64,000 nt of DNA from Pseudomonas pisciculturae (GCF_015461805.1 NZ_JACVZE010000001.1:558001-622000); one strand, 5' to 3'; shown: positions 8,929 through 18,845, numbered from the stretch's first letter. A program made the numbers and translations. Notes: generated by a model from the sequence alone, not told the origin.

Positions 8929-8956
8929 TTAATGAGGGCTTCTGCTCAGCTATACT
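8929..8956 (+). promoter_or_regulatory. Candidate sigma-70 promoter of the wsp operon
   Basis: TATACT at 8951-8956 is a good -10. TTAATG at 8929-8934 gives a 16-base spacer (alternatively TTGATT at 8925-8930 with 20). Transcription would begin near 8963, too close for translation from ATG 8969, which supports the GTG start at 8990. Confidence 0.5.
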
Positions 8957-8989
8957 CCCCCCATTTGAATGGCCCTTCGAGGAATTACT

Positions 8990-10612
8990 GTGAAGAACTG
9001 GACCTTGCGCCAACGCATCTTGGCAAGTTTTGCGGTCATTATCGCCATCATGCTGTTAATGGTTGTGGTCTCCTATTCACGGTTGCTGAAGATCGAAACC
9101 AGCGAAGTGGCGGTACGCGACGACGCAGTGCCGGGGGTTTACCTCAGTTCCATGATCCGCAGCGCGTGGGTCGACAGTTACCTGCAAACCCTCGAATTGC
9201 TGGGCCTGCGCGAAGACAAAAAGCTGAGCGATGCCGACAAGGCCGACTTCAAGTCTTTCGAAGCGCGCATCCTGCAGCAGATGGGCAATTACGAAAAAAC
9301 CATCGCCTCCGGCAACGATCGCTCTGAGTTCGATAAATTCGAAGCGTTGCACCAGACCTACAACAAGAGCCTGACCACGGTGCTCGACAACTTGCAGAGC
9401 GGTAACCTGGCCGCTGCCCGCAAAGAGTTCGACACCCAGTTGACGCCGACGTGGACCGCAGGCCGCATGAAGCTCAACGACATCATTACCGAAAACAAGA
9501 ACGTCGCTGATCGGGCGACCAACGCCATCGATGACGCGGTATCGGCGGCGAAAATCAGTATGTTCCTGTCCCTGGCCGTGGCGATCTTCGCTGCTGGCCT
9601 GTGTGGCCTGCTGCTGATGCGCGCAATCATGGCGCCGATGCAGCGCATCGTGGAAATCCTCGAGACCATGCGTGGCGGCGACCTGAGCAAGCGCCTGAAT
9701 TTGGAGCGCAAAGACGAATTCAACGCGGTGGAAACCGGCTTCAACGATATGATGACCGAGCTCACGGCCCTGGTATCCCAGGCTCAGCGGTCGTCGGTGC
9801 AGGTCACCACCTCGGTGACTGAAATCGCAGCCACCTCCAAGCAACAACAAGCCACCGCCACTGAAACTGCCGCCACGACTACCGAGATCGGCGCCACTTC
9901 CCGCGAGATCGCCGCCACATCCAAGGATTTGGTGCGCACCATGACTGAAGTGTCCACCGCCGCCGACCAGGCCTCGGTAGCCGCCGGTTCCGGCCAGCAA
10001 GGCTTGGCGCGCATGGAAGAAACCATGCACTCGGTGATGGGCGCTGCGGACTTGGTAAACGCCAAGCTCGCAATCCTCAATGAGAAGGCCGGCAACATCA
10101 ACCAGGTGGTGGTGACCATCGTCAAGGTTGCCGACCAGACCAACCTGTTGTCCCTCAACGCCGCCATCGAGGCCGAGAAGGCCGGTGAGTACGGGCGCGG
10201 TTTTGCCGTGGTCGCCACCGAAGTGCGTCGCCTGGCTGACCAGACCGCCGTGGCCACCTACGACATTGAACAGATGGTGCGCGAGATCCAGTCGGCGGTG
10301 TCGGCCGGTGTGATGGGCATGGACAAATTCTCCGAAGAAGTACGTCGCGGCATGTTCGAAGTGCAGCAAGTGGGCGAGCAACTGTCGCAGATCATCCACC
10401 AGGTACAGGCCCTGGCGCCGCGGGTGTTGATGGTCAACGAAGGCATGCAGGCCCAGGCTACCGGTGCCGAGCAGATCAATCACGCGCTGGTGCAACTGGG
10501 CGATGCCAGCAGCCAGACGGTGGAGTCCTTGCGCCAGGCCAGCTTTGCCATTGATGAACTGAGCCAGGTTGCGGTCGGTCTGCGCAGCGGCGTGTCGCGT
10601 TTCAAAGTCTGA
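8990..10612 (+). CDS. wspA: WspA membrane chemoreceptor-like surface sensor (MCP)
   Basis: First component of the Wsp pathway, which senses growth on a surface and drives c-di-GMP production. The 540-residue protein has TM helix 1 (about residues 12-33), a periplasmic four-helix-type region, TM helix 2 (about 189-211), a HAMP segment and a long cytoplasmic coiled coil. The signalling tip reads [44 protein letters not shown] 8990 is preferred over in-frame ATG 8969 because CGAGGAA lies six bases before it and because the likely promoter starts transcription at about 8963. The stop overlaps the wspB start (TGATG). In known systems WspA is methylated by WspC and demethylated by WspF. Confidence 0.95.
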   Translation: MKNWTLRQRILASFAVIIAIMLLMVVVSYSRLLKIETSEVAVRDDAVPGVYLSSMIRSAWVDSYLQTLELLGLREDKKLSDADKADFKSFEARILQQMGNYEKTIASGNDRSEFDKFEALHQTYNKSLTTVLDNLQSGNLAAARKEFDTQLTPTWTAGRMKLNDIITENKNVADRATNAIDDAVSAAKISMFLSLAVAIFAAGLCGLLLMRAIMAPMQRIVEILETMRGGDLSKRLNLERKDEFNAVETGFNDMMTELTALVSQAQRSSVQVTTSVTEIAATSKQQQATATETAATTTEIGATSREIAATSKDLVRTMTEVSTAADQASVAAGSGQQGLARMEETMHSVMGAADLVNAKLAILNEKAGNINQVVVTIVKVADQTNLLSLNAAIEAEKAGEYGRGFAVVATEVRRLADQTAVATYDIEQMVREIQSAVSAGVMGMDKFSEEVRRGMFEVQQVGEQLSQIIHQVQALAPRVLMVNEGMQAQATGAEQINHALVQLGDASSQTVESLRQASFAIDELSQVAVGLRSGVSRFKV

Positions 10613-11124
10613 TGAGCGACCTCGCGGCTAAACGCGGCGCCGTCCCGGCAGCGAAAAAGGCATTGTTCCTGGTGTTTCACATCGGCAGCGAACGCTATGC
10701 CCTCAAAGCCACCGAAGTGGCCGAAGTGCTGCCGCGCCTGCCGCTCAAGCCCATTGCCCATGCGCCGCTGTGGGTGGCCGGCATCTTTGCCCATCGTGGC
10801 ACGCTGGTGCCGGTGATCGACCTGAGCGCGCTGACCTTTGGCGCACCGGCCCAGGCTCGCACCAGCACGCGGCTGGTGCTGGTCAACTACCAACCCGAGC
10901 CGTGGAGTGAGCCGCGCTGGCTGGGGCTGATTCTCGAACAAGCCACCGACACCCTGCGTTGCGACCCGGCGCAGTTCCAGCCCTACGGCCTGGAGAACCG
11001 TCAGGCGCCTTACCTGGGGCCGGTGCGCGAAGACGCGTTGGGCCTGATGCAATGGATCGGCGTGAATGAGTTGCTCACCGACGATGTGCGCGCCGTGTTG
11101 TTTTCTGCCGAGTTGAGCGTATGA
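10612..11124 (+). CDS. wspB: WspB, CheW-like coupling protein
   Basis: Adaptor linking WspA to the kinase WspE at the inner face of the membrane. The 170-residue protein is essentially one CheW domain: LFLVFHIGSERYALKATEVAEVLPRL at residues 19-44, then GIFAHRGTLVPVIDLSALTFG and a C-terminal half ending FSAELSV. Its ATG overlaps the wspA stop by one base and its stop overlaps the wspC start (ATGA), showing tight translational coupling. One of two CheW-type proteins in the operon; in known systems WspB and WspD have distinct effects on receptor localisation. Confidence 0.93.
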   Translation: MSDLAAKRGAVPAAKKALFLVFHIGSERYALKATEVAEVLPRLPLKPIAHAPLWVAGIFAHRGTLVPVIDLSALTFGAPAQARTSTRLVLVNYQPEPWSEPRWLGLILEQATDTLRCDPAQFQPYGLENRQAPYLGPVREDALGLMQWIGVNELLTDDVRAVLFSAELSV

Positions 11125-12380
11125 GCAACGACCCGCGGTTCTTTGCCTTCTTGAAGGAGCGCATCGGCCTGGACGTGGCATCCGTGGGAGAGGCCATCAT
11201 CGAACGTGCGGTGCGCCAACGTATCCAGGCAACCCCCGGGCAGACGGCGGGCGAGTACTGGCAGCAACTGCAAAGCTCCCACGATGAGCAGCAAGCGCTG
11301 ATCGAAGCGGTGATCGTCCCCGAGACCTGGTTTTTCCGTTACCCCGAATCTTTTGCGACCCTGGCCCGGCTGGCCAAGGCGCGGCTCGTCGACATCAAGC
11401 AGATGCGCGCATTGCGTATCCTCAGCTTGCCGTGTTCCACCGGCGAAGAGCCCTACTCGATTGCCATGTCCCTGCTGGACGCCGGCCTCGCGCCGCATCA
11501 GTTCAAGGTGTTGGGCCTGGATGTCAGCCCGTTGTCGGTGGAGCGTGCGCGGCGTGGGGTGTATGGCAAAAACTCGTTCCGTGGCGGTGATCTGGAGTTT
11601 CGTGACCGGTACTTCACCGAGTCTGCCGACGGCTTCCATATTGTCGATCGCGTGCGCGAACAGGTACGCCTGCAAGTCGGCAACCTGCTCGACCCGGCGC
11701 TGCTGGCCAATGAGGCGAGCTACGACTTCGTGTTCTGCCGCAACCTGCTGATCTACTTTGATCAGCCGACCCAGAAGCAAGTGTTCGATGTGCTCAAGGG
11801 CCTGACTCACGTCGATGGCGTGCTGTTTATCGGCCCCGCCGAGGGTAGCCTGTTGGGGCGTCATGGCATGCGTTCGATTGGGGCGCCGCAGTCATTCGCG
11901 TTCAGTCGTCAGGGGGCGCCGCACAAGCCTGAGCCGGCGTATGTGCCGGTCCCGATGCCGCCGCCCGTGCGTACGGCGGCATCGGTTCCGGTCAAGCCAC
12001 GCCCGTTCAGTACGGTCACTGCCCAGGTGGTGCCGATCAAGGCGCTGTCGTCCGATGCAGACACGTTGCTCAGCCGCATCGCCACGCTCGCCAACGAAGG
12101 CAAAAGCGCCGAGGCCCGTGCCGCGTGCGAGCAATACTTGAACAGCCACCCGCCGTCCGCCCAGGTGTTTTACTGGCTCGGGCTGCTCAGCGATGTGGCT
12201 GGCAGTGCCCTGGAGGCCCAGGGGTTTTACCGCAAAGCCTTATACCTGGAGCCGCAGCACCCGCAGGCCTTGATGCACCTGGCCGCGTTGCTTGAGTCCC
12301 AGGGCGACAGTGCGGGGGCGCGCCGTTTACAGGCGCGGGCCGCCCGTAGCGAGCGAGCTGACAGTGAGTCCAAACGATGA
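11121..12380 (+). CDS. wspC: WspC, CheR-type methyltransferase with C-terminal TPR
   Basis: S-adenosylmethionine-dependent glutamate methyltransferase for WspA; methylation raises signalling. The 419-residue protein has an N-terminal helical CheR domain, then the Rossmann catalytic domain with RILSLPCSTGEEPYSIAMSLL, VLGLDVSPLSVERARRGVYG and DFVFCRNLLIYFD (about residues 90-215). A proline-rich linker follows (about 272-300). A C-terminal TPR region has AQVFYWLGLLSDVAGSALEAQGFYRKALYLEPQHPQALMHLAALLESQGD. The TPR tail is typical of alternative Che systems rather than of E. coli CheR. It overlaps wspB and wspD by four bases at each end. Confidence 0.94.
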   Translation: MSNDPRFFAFLKERIGLDVASVGEAIIERAVRQRIQATPGQTAGEYWQQLQSSHDEQQALIEAVIVPETWFFRYPESFATLARLAKARLVDIKQMRALRILSLPCSTGEEPYSIAMSLLDAGLAPHQFKVLGLDVSPLSVERARRGVYGKNSFRGGDLEFRDRYFTESADGFHIVDRVREQVRLQVGNLLDPALLANEASYDFVFCRNLLIYFDQPTQKQVFDVLKGLTHVDGVLFIGPAEGSLLGRHGMRSIGAPQSFAFSRQGAPHKPEPAYVPVPMPPPVRTAASVPVKPRPFSTVTAQVVPIKALSSDADTLLSRIATLANEGKSAEARAACEQYLNSHPPSAQVFYWLGLLSDVAGSALEAQGFYRKALYLEPQHPQALMHLAALLESQGDSAGARRLQARAARSERADSESKR

Positions 12381-13078
12381 GTAGCACTGACGCGCTCAAT
12401 ACCGCAGGCCTGGACCTGACCCTGGCCGACACCCAAGCCATCGATGACTGCTGGAACCGCATTGGCATTCATGGCGACAAGTCGTGCCCGCTGCTGGTGG
12501 ACCACATCCACTGCCGCAACTGCTCGGTGTATTCCGCCGCCGCCACGCGCCTGCTGGACCGCTATGCCTTGCAGCAGGACGATCATCGCCCCCAGGCCGC
12601 CGTTGAGCGTGGCGAAGAGGTGGTCACCCGTTCGCTGCTGATGTTCCGGCTTGGCGAGGAATGGCTGGGCATCGCCACCCGCTGCCTGGTGGAAGTCGCC
12701 CCGCTGCAACCGATTCATTCCCTGCCACACCAGCGCTCCCGTGCCTTGCTGGGTGTGGCCAACGTGCGTGGCGCTTTGGTTGCGTGCCTGTCGCTGGTCG
12801 AACTGCTGGGCCTGGATGCCACAAATAGTGGCGCCAGCGGTGGGCGTATCATGCCGCGCATGCTGATCATTGCCGCCCAGGATGGTCCGGTGGTGGTGCC
12901 GGTGGATGAAGTCGACGGTATCCACGCCATCGATGAGCGCACCTTGAAGGCCGCATCGGCCTCCGGCACCCAGGCCAGCGCGCGCTTCACCCAAGGCGTG
13001 TTGCAGTGGAAAGGCCGCAGCCTGCGTTGGTTGGACGAGGCGCAATTGTTGTCCGCCGTGACCCGGAGCCTCACATGA
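12377..13078 (+). CDS. wspD: WspD, CheW-like coupling protein
   Basis: Second CheW-type scaffold of the Wsp complex. The 233-residue product has an N-terminal extension of about 85 residues rich in Cys and His (CPLLVDHIHCRNCSVYSAAATRLLDRYA), followed by the CheW domain: LLMFRLGEEWLGIATRCLVEV, then RALLGVANVRGALVACLSLVELLGL. The Cys/His cluster could bind metal, but this is only a suggestion from the spacing. Its stop overlaps the wspE start (ATGA). Confidence 0.93.
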   Translation: MSSTDALNTAGLDLTLADTQAIDDCWNRIGIHGDKSCPLLVDHIHCRNCSVYSAAATRLLDRYALQQDDHRPQAAVERGEEVVTRSLLMFRLGEEWLGIATRCLVEVAPLQPIHSLPHQRSRALLGVANVRGALVACLSLVELLGLDATNSGASGGRIMPRMLIIAAQDGPVVVPVDEVDGIHAIDERTLKAASASGTQASARFTQGVLQWKGRSLRWLDEAQLLSAVTRSLT

Positions 13079-15342
13079 CCCCCGACCAGATGCGCGATGC
13101 CTCGCTGCTGGAACTGTTCAGCCTGGAAGCCGACGCGCAGACCCAGGTATTGAGCGCGGGCCTGCTGGCCCTGGAACGCAACCCGACCCAGGCCGACCAA
13201 CTCGAAGCCTGTATGCGCGCCGCCCACTCCCTCAAGGGCGCGGCGCGGATTGTCGGGGTAGATGCTGGGGTCAGCGTCTCCCACGTGATGGAAGACTGCC
13301 TGGTCAGCGCCCAGGAAAGCCGGCTGTACCTGCAACCTGAGCATATCGACGCGCTGCTGCAAGGCACCGACCTGCTGATGCGCATCGCCACGCCCGGCAA
13401 TGATGTCGGCCCGGCGGACATAGAGGCCTATGTGGCGTTGATGGAGCGCTTGCTCGACCCGTCCCAGGCGCCGGTGAAAGCTGCGCCGCCGCCAGCCCAA
13501 GCCCCAGTCGTTGAAGAGCTGCCGCCAGAACCCGAGCCCGCGCCGCCGGTTGTGGCCGAGCCGCCGCGCCAAAACAAACGCATGACCGAAGGCGGCGAGC
13601 GCGTGCTGCGGGTGACCGCCGAGCGCTTGAACAGCCTGTTGGACCTGTCGAGCAAGTCCCTGGTGGAAACCCAGCGACTCAAGCCTTACCTGGCCAGCCT
13701 GCAACGCTTGAAGCGCATGCAAAGCCAAAGCGTACGCGCCCTCGACACCCTGGACGGCCAACTCAAGACCCTGGACCTGAACCTCGAAGCCCAGGAAGCC
13801 CTGGCCGATACCCGTCGCCTGCTCAGTGAAGCCCAAGCCCTGCTGGCGGAAAAAACCGCCGAGCTGGACGAGTTCGGCTGGCAGGCCGGGCAGCGCGCCC
13901 AAGTGCTCTACGACACCGCACTGGCCTGCCGCATGCGGCCGTTCGCCGACGTGCTGGCCGGGCAAGTGCGCATGGTGCGTGACCTCGGCCGCAGCCTGGG
14001 CAAGCAAGTGCGCCTGGAGATCGAGGGTGAAAAAACCCAGGTCGACCGCGATGTACTGGAAAAACTCGAAGCGCCGCTCACCCACTTATTGCGCAATGCC
14101 GTCGACCACGGCATCGAAATGCCCGAGCAGCGCGTGCTGGCGGGCAAACCGGCTGAAGGCCTGATCCGCCTGCGCGCGTCCCATCAGGCCGGCTTGCTGG
14201 TGCTGGAACTGAGTGACGACGGCAATGGTGTCGACCTGGAGCGCCTGCGCGGCACCATCGTCGACCGCCACTTGTCGCCGCTGGAAACGGCGTTGCGCCT
14301 GAGCGAAGAAGAGCTGCTGACGTTCCTGTTCCTGCCGGGTTTCAGCCTGCGGGACAAGGTCACCGAAGTGTCCGGGCGTGGTGTTGGCCTGGATGCGGTG
14401 CAGCATATGGTGCGCCAACTGCGCGGCGCGGTGGTGCTGGAGCAAACGGCGGGGCAGGGCAGTCGTTTCCATCTGGAAGTGCCATTGACCCTGTCGGTGG
14501 TGCGCAGCCTGGTGGTGGAAGTCGGCGAAGAAGCCTACGCGTTCCCGCTGGCTCACATCGAACGCATGTGCGACCTGGCGCCGGACGACATCGTGCAGCT
14601 GGAAGGCCGCCAGCACTTCTGGCACGAAGGTCGGCACGTCGGCCTGGTGGCCGCCAGCCAATTGTTGCAGCGCCCACCGGGGCAAAATAACCAGGAGACC
14701 TTGAAGGTCGTGGTGATTCGCGAGCGCGATGCGGTCTATGGGATCGCCGTTGAACGCTTTATCGGCGAGCGCACCCTGGTGGTCTTGCCGCTGGATGATC
14801 GCCTGGGCAAGGTCCAGGATATCTCCGCCGGTGCCTTGCTCGACGACGGCTCGGTGGTGTTGATTGTCGACGTTGAAGACATGCTGCGTTCGGTAGACAA
14901 GCTGCTCAACACCGGCCGCCTGGAACGCATCGCCCGGCGCAGCCAGCAGGCCAGCGAAGCGCCGCGCAAGCGCGTGCTGGTGGTCGATGACTCACTCACC
15001 GTGCGTGAACTGCAACGCAAATTGCTGCTTAATCGCGGTTACGAAGTGGCGGTGGCGGTCGATGGCATGGACGGCTGGAACGCGTTGCGCTCCGAAGACT
15101 TCGACCTGTTGATCACTGATATTGATATGCCTCGCATGGACGGTATTGAATTGGTCACACTCTTGCGTCGTGATACTCGCCTGCAATCGTTGCCGGTGAT
15201 GGTGGTGTCGTACAAAGACCGTGAAGAAGATCGACGCCGTGGCCTGGATGCCGGCGCCGACTATTATTTAGCCAAAGCCAGTTTCCACGATGACGCCCTG
15301 TTGGACGCCGTGGTGGAACTGATCGGAGGCGCGCGGGCATGA
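13075..15342 (+). CDS. wspE: WspE, hybrid CheA-type histidine kinase with receiver domain
   Basis: Kinase of the Wsp pathway that phosphorylates WspR (activating c-di-GMP synthesis) and WspF. The 755-residue protein has an N-terminal HPt domain with AAHSLKGAAR (phospho-accepting His51), then a Pro/Ala-rich linker (about 135-165). An unusual dimerisation helix precedes the ATPase core, which shows HLLRNAVDHGIEMP and LELSDDGNGVDLERL. A CheW-like domain follows, and a C-terminal receiver (from about 632) has LVVDDS and LLITDIDMPRMDG with Asp682 as the expected phospho-acceptor. ATG 13075 overlaps the wspD stop; an upstream in-frame extension is only read-through of open sequence. Confidence 0.95.
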   Translation: MTPDQMRDASLLELFSLEADAQTQVLSAGLLALERNPTQADQLEACMRAAHSLKGAARIVGVDAGVSVSHVMEDCLVSAQESRLYLQPEHIDALLQGTDLLMRIATPGNDVGPADIEAYVALMERLLDPSQAPVKAAPPPAQAPVVEELPPEPEPAPPVVAEPPRQNKRMTEGGERVLRVTAERLNSLLDLSSKSLVETQRLKPYLASLQRLKRMQSQSVRALDTLDGQLKTLDLNLEAQEALADTRRLLSEAQALLAEKTAELDEFGWQAGQRAQVLYDTALACRMRPFADVLAGQVRMVRDLGRSLGKQVRLEIEGEKTQVDRDVLEKLEAPLTHLLRNAVDHGIEMPEQRVLAGKPAEGLIRLRASHQAGLLVLELSDDGNGVDLERLRGTIVDRHLSPLETALRLSEEELLTFLFLPGFSLRDKVTEVSGRGVGLDAVQHMVRQLRGAVVLEQTAGQGSRFHLEVPLTLSVVRSLVVEVGEEAYAFPLAHIERMCDLAPDDIVQLEGRQHFWHEGRHVGLVAASQLLQRPPGQNNQETLKVVVIRERDAVYGIAVERFIGERTLVVLPLDDRLGKVQDISAGALLDDGSVVLIVDVEDMLRSVDKLLNTGRLERIARRSQQASEAPRKRVLVVDDSLTVRELQRKLLLNRGYEVAVAVDGMDGWNALRSEDFDLLITDIDMPRMDGIELVTLLRRDTRLQSLPVMVVSYKDREEDRRRGLDAGADYYLAKASFHDDALLDAVVELIGGARA

Positions 15343-16349
15343 GGATTGCGATCGTCAATGATATGCCCCTGGCGGTCGAGGCCTTGCGCCGCGCCTTGAG
15401 TTTCGAGCCAGCCCATCAAGTGGTGTGGGTCGCGAGCAATGGCCTGGAAGCCGTGCAGCGCTGCGCCGAACTGACCCCGGACTTGATCCTGATGGACCTG
15501 ATCATGCCGGTGATGGACGGCGTGGAGGCCACGCGCCAGATCATGGCCGAGACACCGTGCGCCATCGTCATCGTGACCGTTGACCGCCAGGCCAACGTCA
15601 GTCGCGTGTTCGAGGCCATGGGCCACGGCGCGCTGGATGTGGTCGATACGCCGCCTTTAGGCGTGGGCAACCCCAAGGATGCAGCGGCGCCGTTGTTGCG
15701 CAAGATCCTTAATATCGGCTGGCTTATCGGCCAGCGCGGCAGCCGCGTACGCGCAGAAACCGCGCCCCAGCGCATCACCGGCAAGCGCGAAAGCCTGGTG
15801 GCCATCGGCTCTTCGGCCGGTGGCCCGGCGGCGCTGGAAACCCTGCTCAAGGGCTTGCCCCGGGACTTTCCCGCCGCCATTGTGTTGGTGCAGCACGTGG
15901 ACCAGGTGTTCGCCGCCGGTATGGCCGAATGGCTGAGCAGTGCCTCCGGCCTGCCGGTACGTCTGGCCCGCGAGGGTGAACCGCCGCAAAGCGGTGTGGT
16001 GCTGCTGGCCGGCACCAATCACCACATACGGTTATTAAAAAATGGCACGCTGGCCTATACCGCAGAACCGGTGAACGAGATTTATAGGCCTTCAATCGAT
16101 GTGTTTTTTGAGAGTGTGGCCAGCCATTGGAATGGCGACGCTGTGGGTGTGCTGCTCACCGGCATGGGCCGCGACGGGGCCCAGGGCCTCAAGTTGTTGC
16201 GTGAACAAGGTTATTTGACCATCGCCCAGGATCAGCAGAGCTGCGCGGTGTATGGCATGCCCAAAGCGGCGGCGGCGATTGATGCTGCTGTTGAAATTCG
16301 CCCACTGGATAGAATTGCGCCCCGACTGTTGGAGGTCTTTGCAAAATGA
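15339..16349 (+). CDS. wspF: WspF, CheB-type methylesterase response regulator
   Basis: Removes methyl groups from WspA and so damps the pathway; loss of WspF in relatives causes constitutively high c-di-GMP and wrinkly colonies. The 336-residue protein has an N-terminal receiver with LILMDLIMPVMDG (Asp53 by count) and a CheB catalytic domain. The latter carries VAIGSSAGGPAALE (nucleophile Ser), LVQHVDQVFAAGMAEWL (His) and LLTGMGRDGAQGLKLL (Asp). All catalytic residues are present, so it is predicted to be functional. ATG overlaps the wspE stop by four bases. It ends 51 bases before wspR. Confidence 0.95.
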   Translation: MRIAIVNDMPLAVEALRRALSFEPAHQVVWVASNGLEAVQRCAELTPDLILMDLIMPVMDGVEATRQIMAETPCAIVIVTVDRQANVSRVFEAMGHGALDVVDTPPLGVGNPKDAAAPLLRKILNIGWLIGQRGSRVRAETAPQRITGKRESLVAIGSSAGGPAALETLLKGLPRDFPAAIVLVQHVDQVFAAGMAEWLSSASGLPVRLAREGEPPQSGVVLLAGTNHHIRLLKNGTLAYTAEPVNEIYRPSIDVFFESVASHWNGDAVGVLLTGMGRDGAQGLKLLREQGYLTIAQDQQSCAVYGMPKAAAAIDAAVEIRPLDRIAPRLLEVFAK

Positions 16350-16400
16350 TGTCTGCCCTCCGCAGTGCTGGCTTGCAGGTAGTAATTCAGGTGACTGCAC

Positions 16401-17402
16401 ATGAATGATTTACAGATCGACGACATCAAGACCGACGAAAACGCCGCCATGGTGTTGCTGGTCGACGACCAGGCCATGATCGGCGAAGCCGTAAGGCGTG
16501 GCCTGGCCCACGAAGAAAACATCGACTTCCACTTCTGCGCCGACCCGCACCAGGCAATTGCCCAGGCGATCCGCATCAAGCCGACGGTGATCCTGCAGGA
16601 TTTGGTGATGCCCGGCCTCGACGGCCTGACCCTGGTGCGCGAATACCGCAACCACCCGGCGACGCAGAACATCCCGATCATCGTGCTTTCTACCAAGGAA
16701 GATCCGCTGATCAAGAGCGCCGCGTTCTCGGCGGGGGCCAACGATTACCTGGTCAAGCTGCCGGACAATATCGAGCTGGTGGCGCGCATCCGCTATCACT
16801 CGCGCTCCTACATGACCCTGTTGCAACGGGATGCGGCTTATCGCGCGCTGCGGGTCAGCCAACAACAGCTGCTGGACACTAACCTGGTGCTGCAACGGCT
16901 GATGAACTCCGACGGCCTCACCGGGCTGTCCAACCGCCGCCACTTTGACGAATACCTGGAACTGGAATGGCGCCGCGCCATGCGTGACCAGACCCAGTTG
17001 TCGTTGCTGATGATCGACGTGGATTTCTTCAAGACCTACAACGACAGCTTTGGCCATGTCGAAGGTGACGAAGCCCTGCGCAAAGTTGCTGCCACCATCC
17101 GTGAAGCTAGCAGCCGGCCTTCGGATTTGCCGGCGCGTTACGGTGGTGAAGAGTTTGCGCTGGTGCTGCCGAATACCTCGCCGGGGGGCGCGCGGTTGGT
17201 GGCCGAGAAGCTGCGCATGGCCGTTGCGGCGCTGAAAATCCCGCACATCGCGCCGACCGAGGGTTCCAGCCTGACCGTCAGCATTGGCCTGTCCACGGTG
17301 GTGCCCCAACAGGGCAGCGATTGCCGGCAGGTGATATTGGCGGCGGACAAGGGGTTGTATACGGCCAAGCACAATGGTCGCAATCAGGTGGGGATCGAAT
17401 AG
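16401..17402 (+). CDS. wspR: WspR, response-regulator diguanylate cyclase
   Basis: Output of the Wsp system: makes c-di-GMP from two GTP when phosphorylated and clusters in the cytoplasm. The 333-residue protein has an N-terminal receiver with LLVDDQ and [12 protein letters not shown] (Asp67), a connecting helix (about 140-170), and a GGDEF domain with [24 protein letters not shown], and [14 protein letters not shown]. The active-site signature is intact (GGEEF), and an inhibitory-site motif RPSD lies five residues upstream of it, so product feedback inhibition is expected. Unlike the rest of the operon it is separated from its neighbour, by 51 bases. A REPIN follows. Confidence 0.96.
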   Translation: MNDLQIDDIKTDENAAMVLLVDDQAMIGEAVRRGLAHEENIDFHFCADPHQAIAQAIRIKPTVILQDLVMPGLDGLTLVREYRNHPATQNIPIIVLSTKEDPLIKSAAFSAGANDYLVKLPDNIELVARIRYHSRSYMTLLQRDAAYRALRVSQQQLLDTNLVLQRLMNSDGLTGLSNRRHFDEYLELEWRRAMRDQTQLSLLMIDVDFFKTYNDSFGHVEGDEALRKVAATIREASSRPSDLPARYGGEEFALVLPNTSPGGARLVAEKLRMAVAALKIPHIAPTEGSSLTVSIGLSTVVPQQGSDCRQVILAADKGLYTAKHNGRNQVGIE

Positions 17403-17424
17403 TCTGAATTCACCGCAGGTCAAA

Positions 17425-17516
17425 ATGTGGGAGGGGGCTTGCCCCCGATAGCGGTGGTTCAGTGGCAAATGTGCTGGCTGATGCACCGCAATCGGGGGCA
17501 AGCCCCCTCCCACATT
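17425..17516. repeat. REPIN between wspR and prfB
   Basis: Outward arms AATGTGGGAGGGGGCTTGCC and its mirror GGGGGCAAGCCCCCTCCCAC enclose a spacer of about 45 bases. It lies just past the wspR stop and could block 3'-end decay or terminate transcription. Confidence 0.88.
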
Positions 17517-17641
17517 TGGATCTTCATTGGTTATCAGGTTGCCGATTAACCCCCGCCTTTTCGCCAAGCGGGCTGCCGCTGCCCCCCGTTTGCCGTTATA
17601 CTCGCCGGCTTTCAAAAGTTCGCCAACGAGTGCTGCCCGCC

Positions 17642-18737
17642 ATGGAAATCAACCCGATCCTTAACACCATCAAGGACCTGTCCGAGCGCTCCGAAACTAT
17701 TCGGGGGTATCTTTGACTACGATCAAAAGCATGAGCGTCTGACCGAAGTCAATCGCGAGCTTGAAGATCCTGCTGTCTGGAACAAACCTGAATACGCCCA
17801 GGAACTGGGCCGCGAGCGCGCTGCGCTGGCGCAGATCGTCGATACCCTCGACGAGCTGAACACCGGTCTGGCCGATTGCCGTGACCTGCTGGACATGGCC
17901 GTCGAAGAAGACGATGAAGGCGCAGTGGGCGATGTCGTCGCCGAGCTGGCCCGTCTAGAAGAAAACCTCGCCAAACTCGAATTCCGCCGCATGTTCAGCC
18001 ATGAAATGGACCCGAACAACGCCTACCTGGACATCCAGGCCGGCTCCGGCGGCACCGAGGCCCAGGACTGGGCCAACATCCTGCTGCGCATGTACCTGCG
18101 CTGGGCGGATAAACGCGGTTTCGACGCCACCATCATGGAGCTGTCCGCCGGTGAAGTCGCCGGTATCAAGGGCGCGACCGTGCACATCAAGGGTGAATAC
18201 GCCTTTGGCTGGTTGCGTACCGAGATCGGCGTGCACCGCCTGGTGCGTAAAAGCCCGTTCGACTCCGGTAACCGTCGCCACACCTCGTTCAGCGCGGTGT
18301 TCGTCTCGCCAGAGATCGACGACAAGGTCGAAATCGAGATCAACCCGGCTGACCTGCGTATCGACACCTACCGTTCCTCCGGTGCCGGTGGTCAGCACGT
18401 AAACACCACCGACTCGGCCGTACGTATCACCCACGTACCGACCAACACCGTGGTCAGTTGCCAGAACGAACGTTCCCAGCACGCCAACAAAGACACCGCC
18501 ATGAAAATGCTGCGGGCCAAGTTGTACGAGCAGGAAATGCAGAAGCGCAACGCGGCTTCCCAGGCGCTGGAAGACACCAAGTCGGATATCGGCTGGGGTC
18601 ACCAGATTCGCTCGTATGTGCTTGATGCGTCGCGGATCAAGGATCTGCGCACTAACATCGAACGCAGCGACTGCGACAAGGTGCTCGACGGCGACATCGA
18701 CGAATACCTGGAAGCCAGCCTGAAATCGGGCCTGTAA
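17642..18737 (+). CDS. prfB: Peptide chain release factor 2 (RF2), programmed +1 frameshift
   Basis: RF2 terminates translation at UGA and UAA. The frame from ATG 17642 stops at TGA 17714-17716 (codon 25). A +1 slip at CTT TGA continues in the frame from GAC 17715 to 18737, giving 364 residues in all, the normal RF2 length. The slippery region AGGGGGTATCTTTGAC... (spelled AT-TCG-GGG-GTA-T-CTT-TGA at 17699-17716) contains the internal Shine-Dalgarno-like GGGGG and the CUU-UGA-C stop context that autoregulates RF2. RF2-specific SPF ([11 protein letters not shown]) and catalytic GGQ ([10 protein letters not shown], near residue 250) are present. Not a pseudogene. Likely cotranscribed with or near lysS. 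Confidence 0.96.
17703..17717 (+). promoter_or_regulatory. prfB recoding site (+1 frameshift signal)
   Basis: GGGGGTATCTTTGAC: the GGGGG acts as an internal anti-SD partner, CTT is the slip codon, and TGA followed by C is the inefficient stop. This is the classic RF2 autoregulatory arrangement. Confidence 0.93.
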
Positions 18738-18774
18738 CACATGCTATGCGGGATTGGCTGACACCCCCGATCCC

Positions 18775-18817
18775 TGTGGGAGCGGGCTTGCCCGCGATCC
18801 CCAGCCGCAGGCTGGGG
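18775..18817. repeat. Single REP and adjacent hairpin between prfB and lysS
   Basis: TGTGGGAGCGGGCTTGCCCG (18775-18794) is a lone REP. It is followed by CCCCAGCC/GGCTGGGG around GCA (18799-18817), a perfect 8-bp hairpin. Together they separate prfB from lysS. Confidence 0.75.
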
Positions 18818-18845
18818 CAACGAACCTGATGGAAAATTTAAAGAC

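Noticed and set aside
17642..17716. prfB as a pseudogene because of the early TGA
   Set aside because: The stop is the conserved RF2 recoding site and the second frame encodes a full protein.
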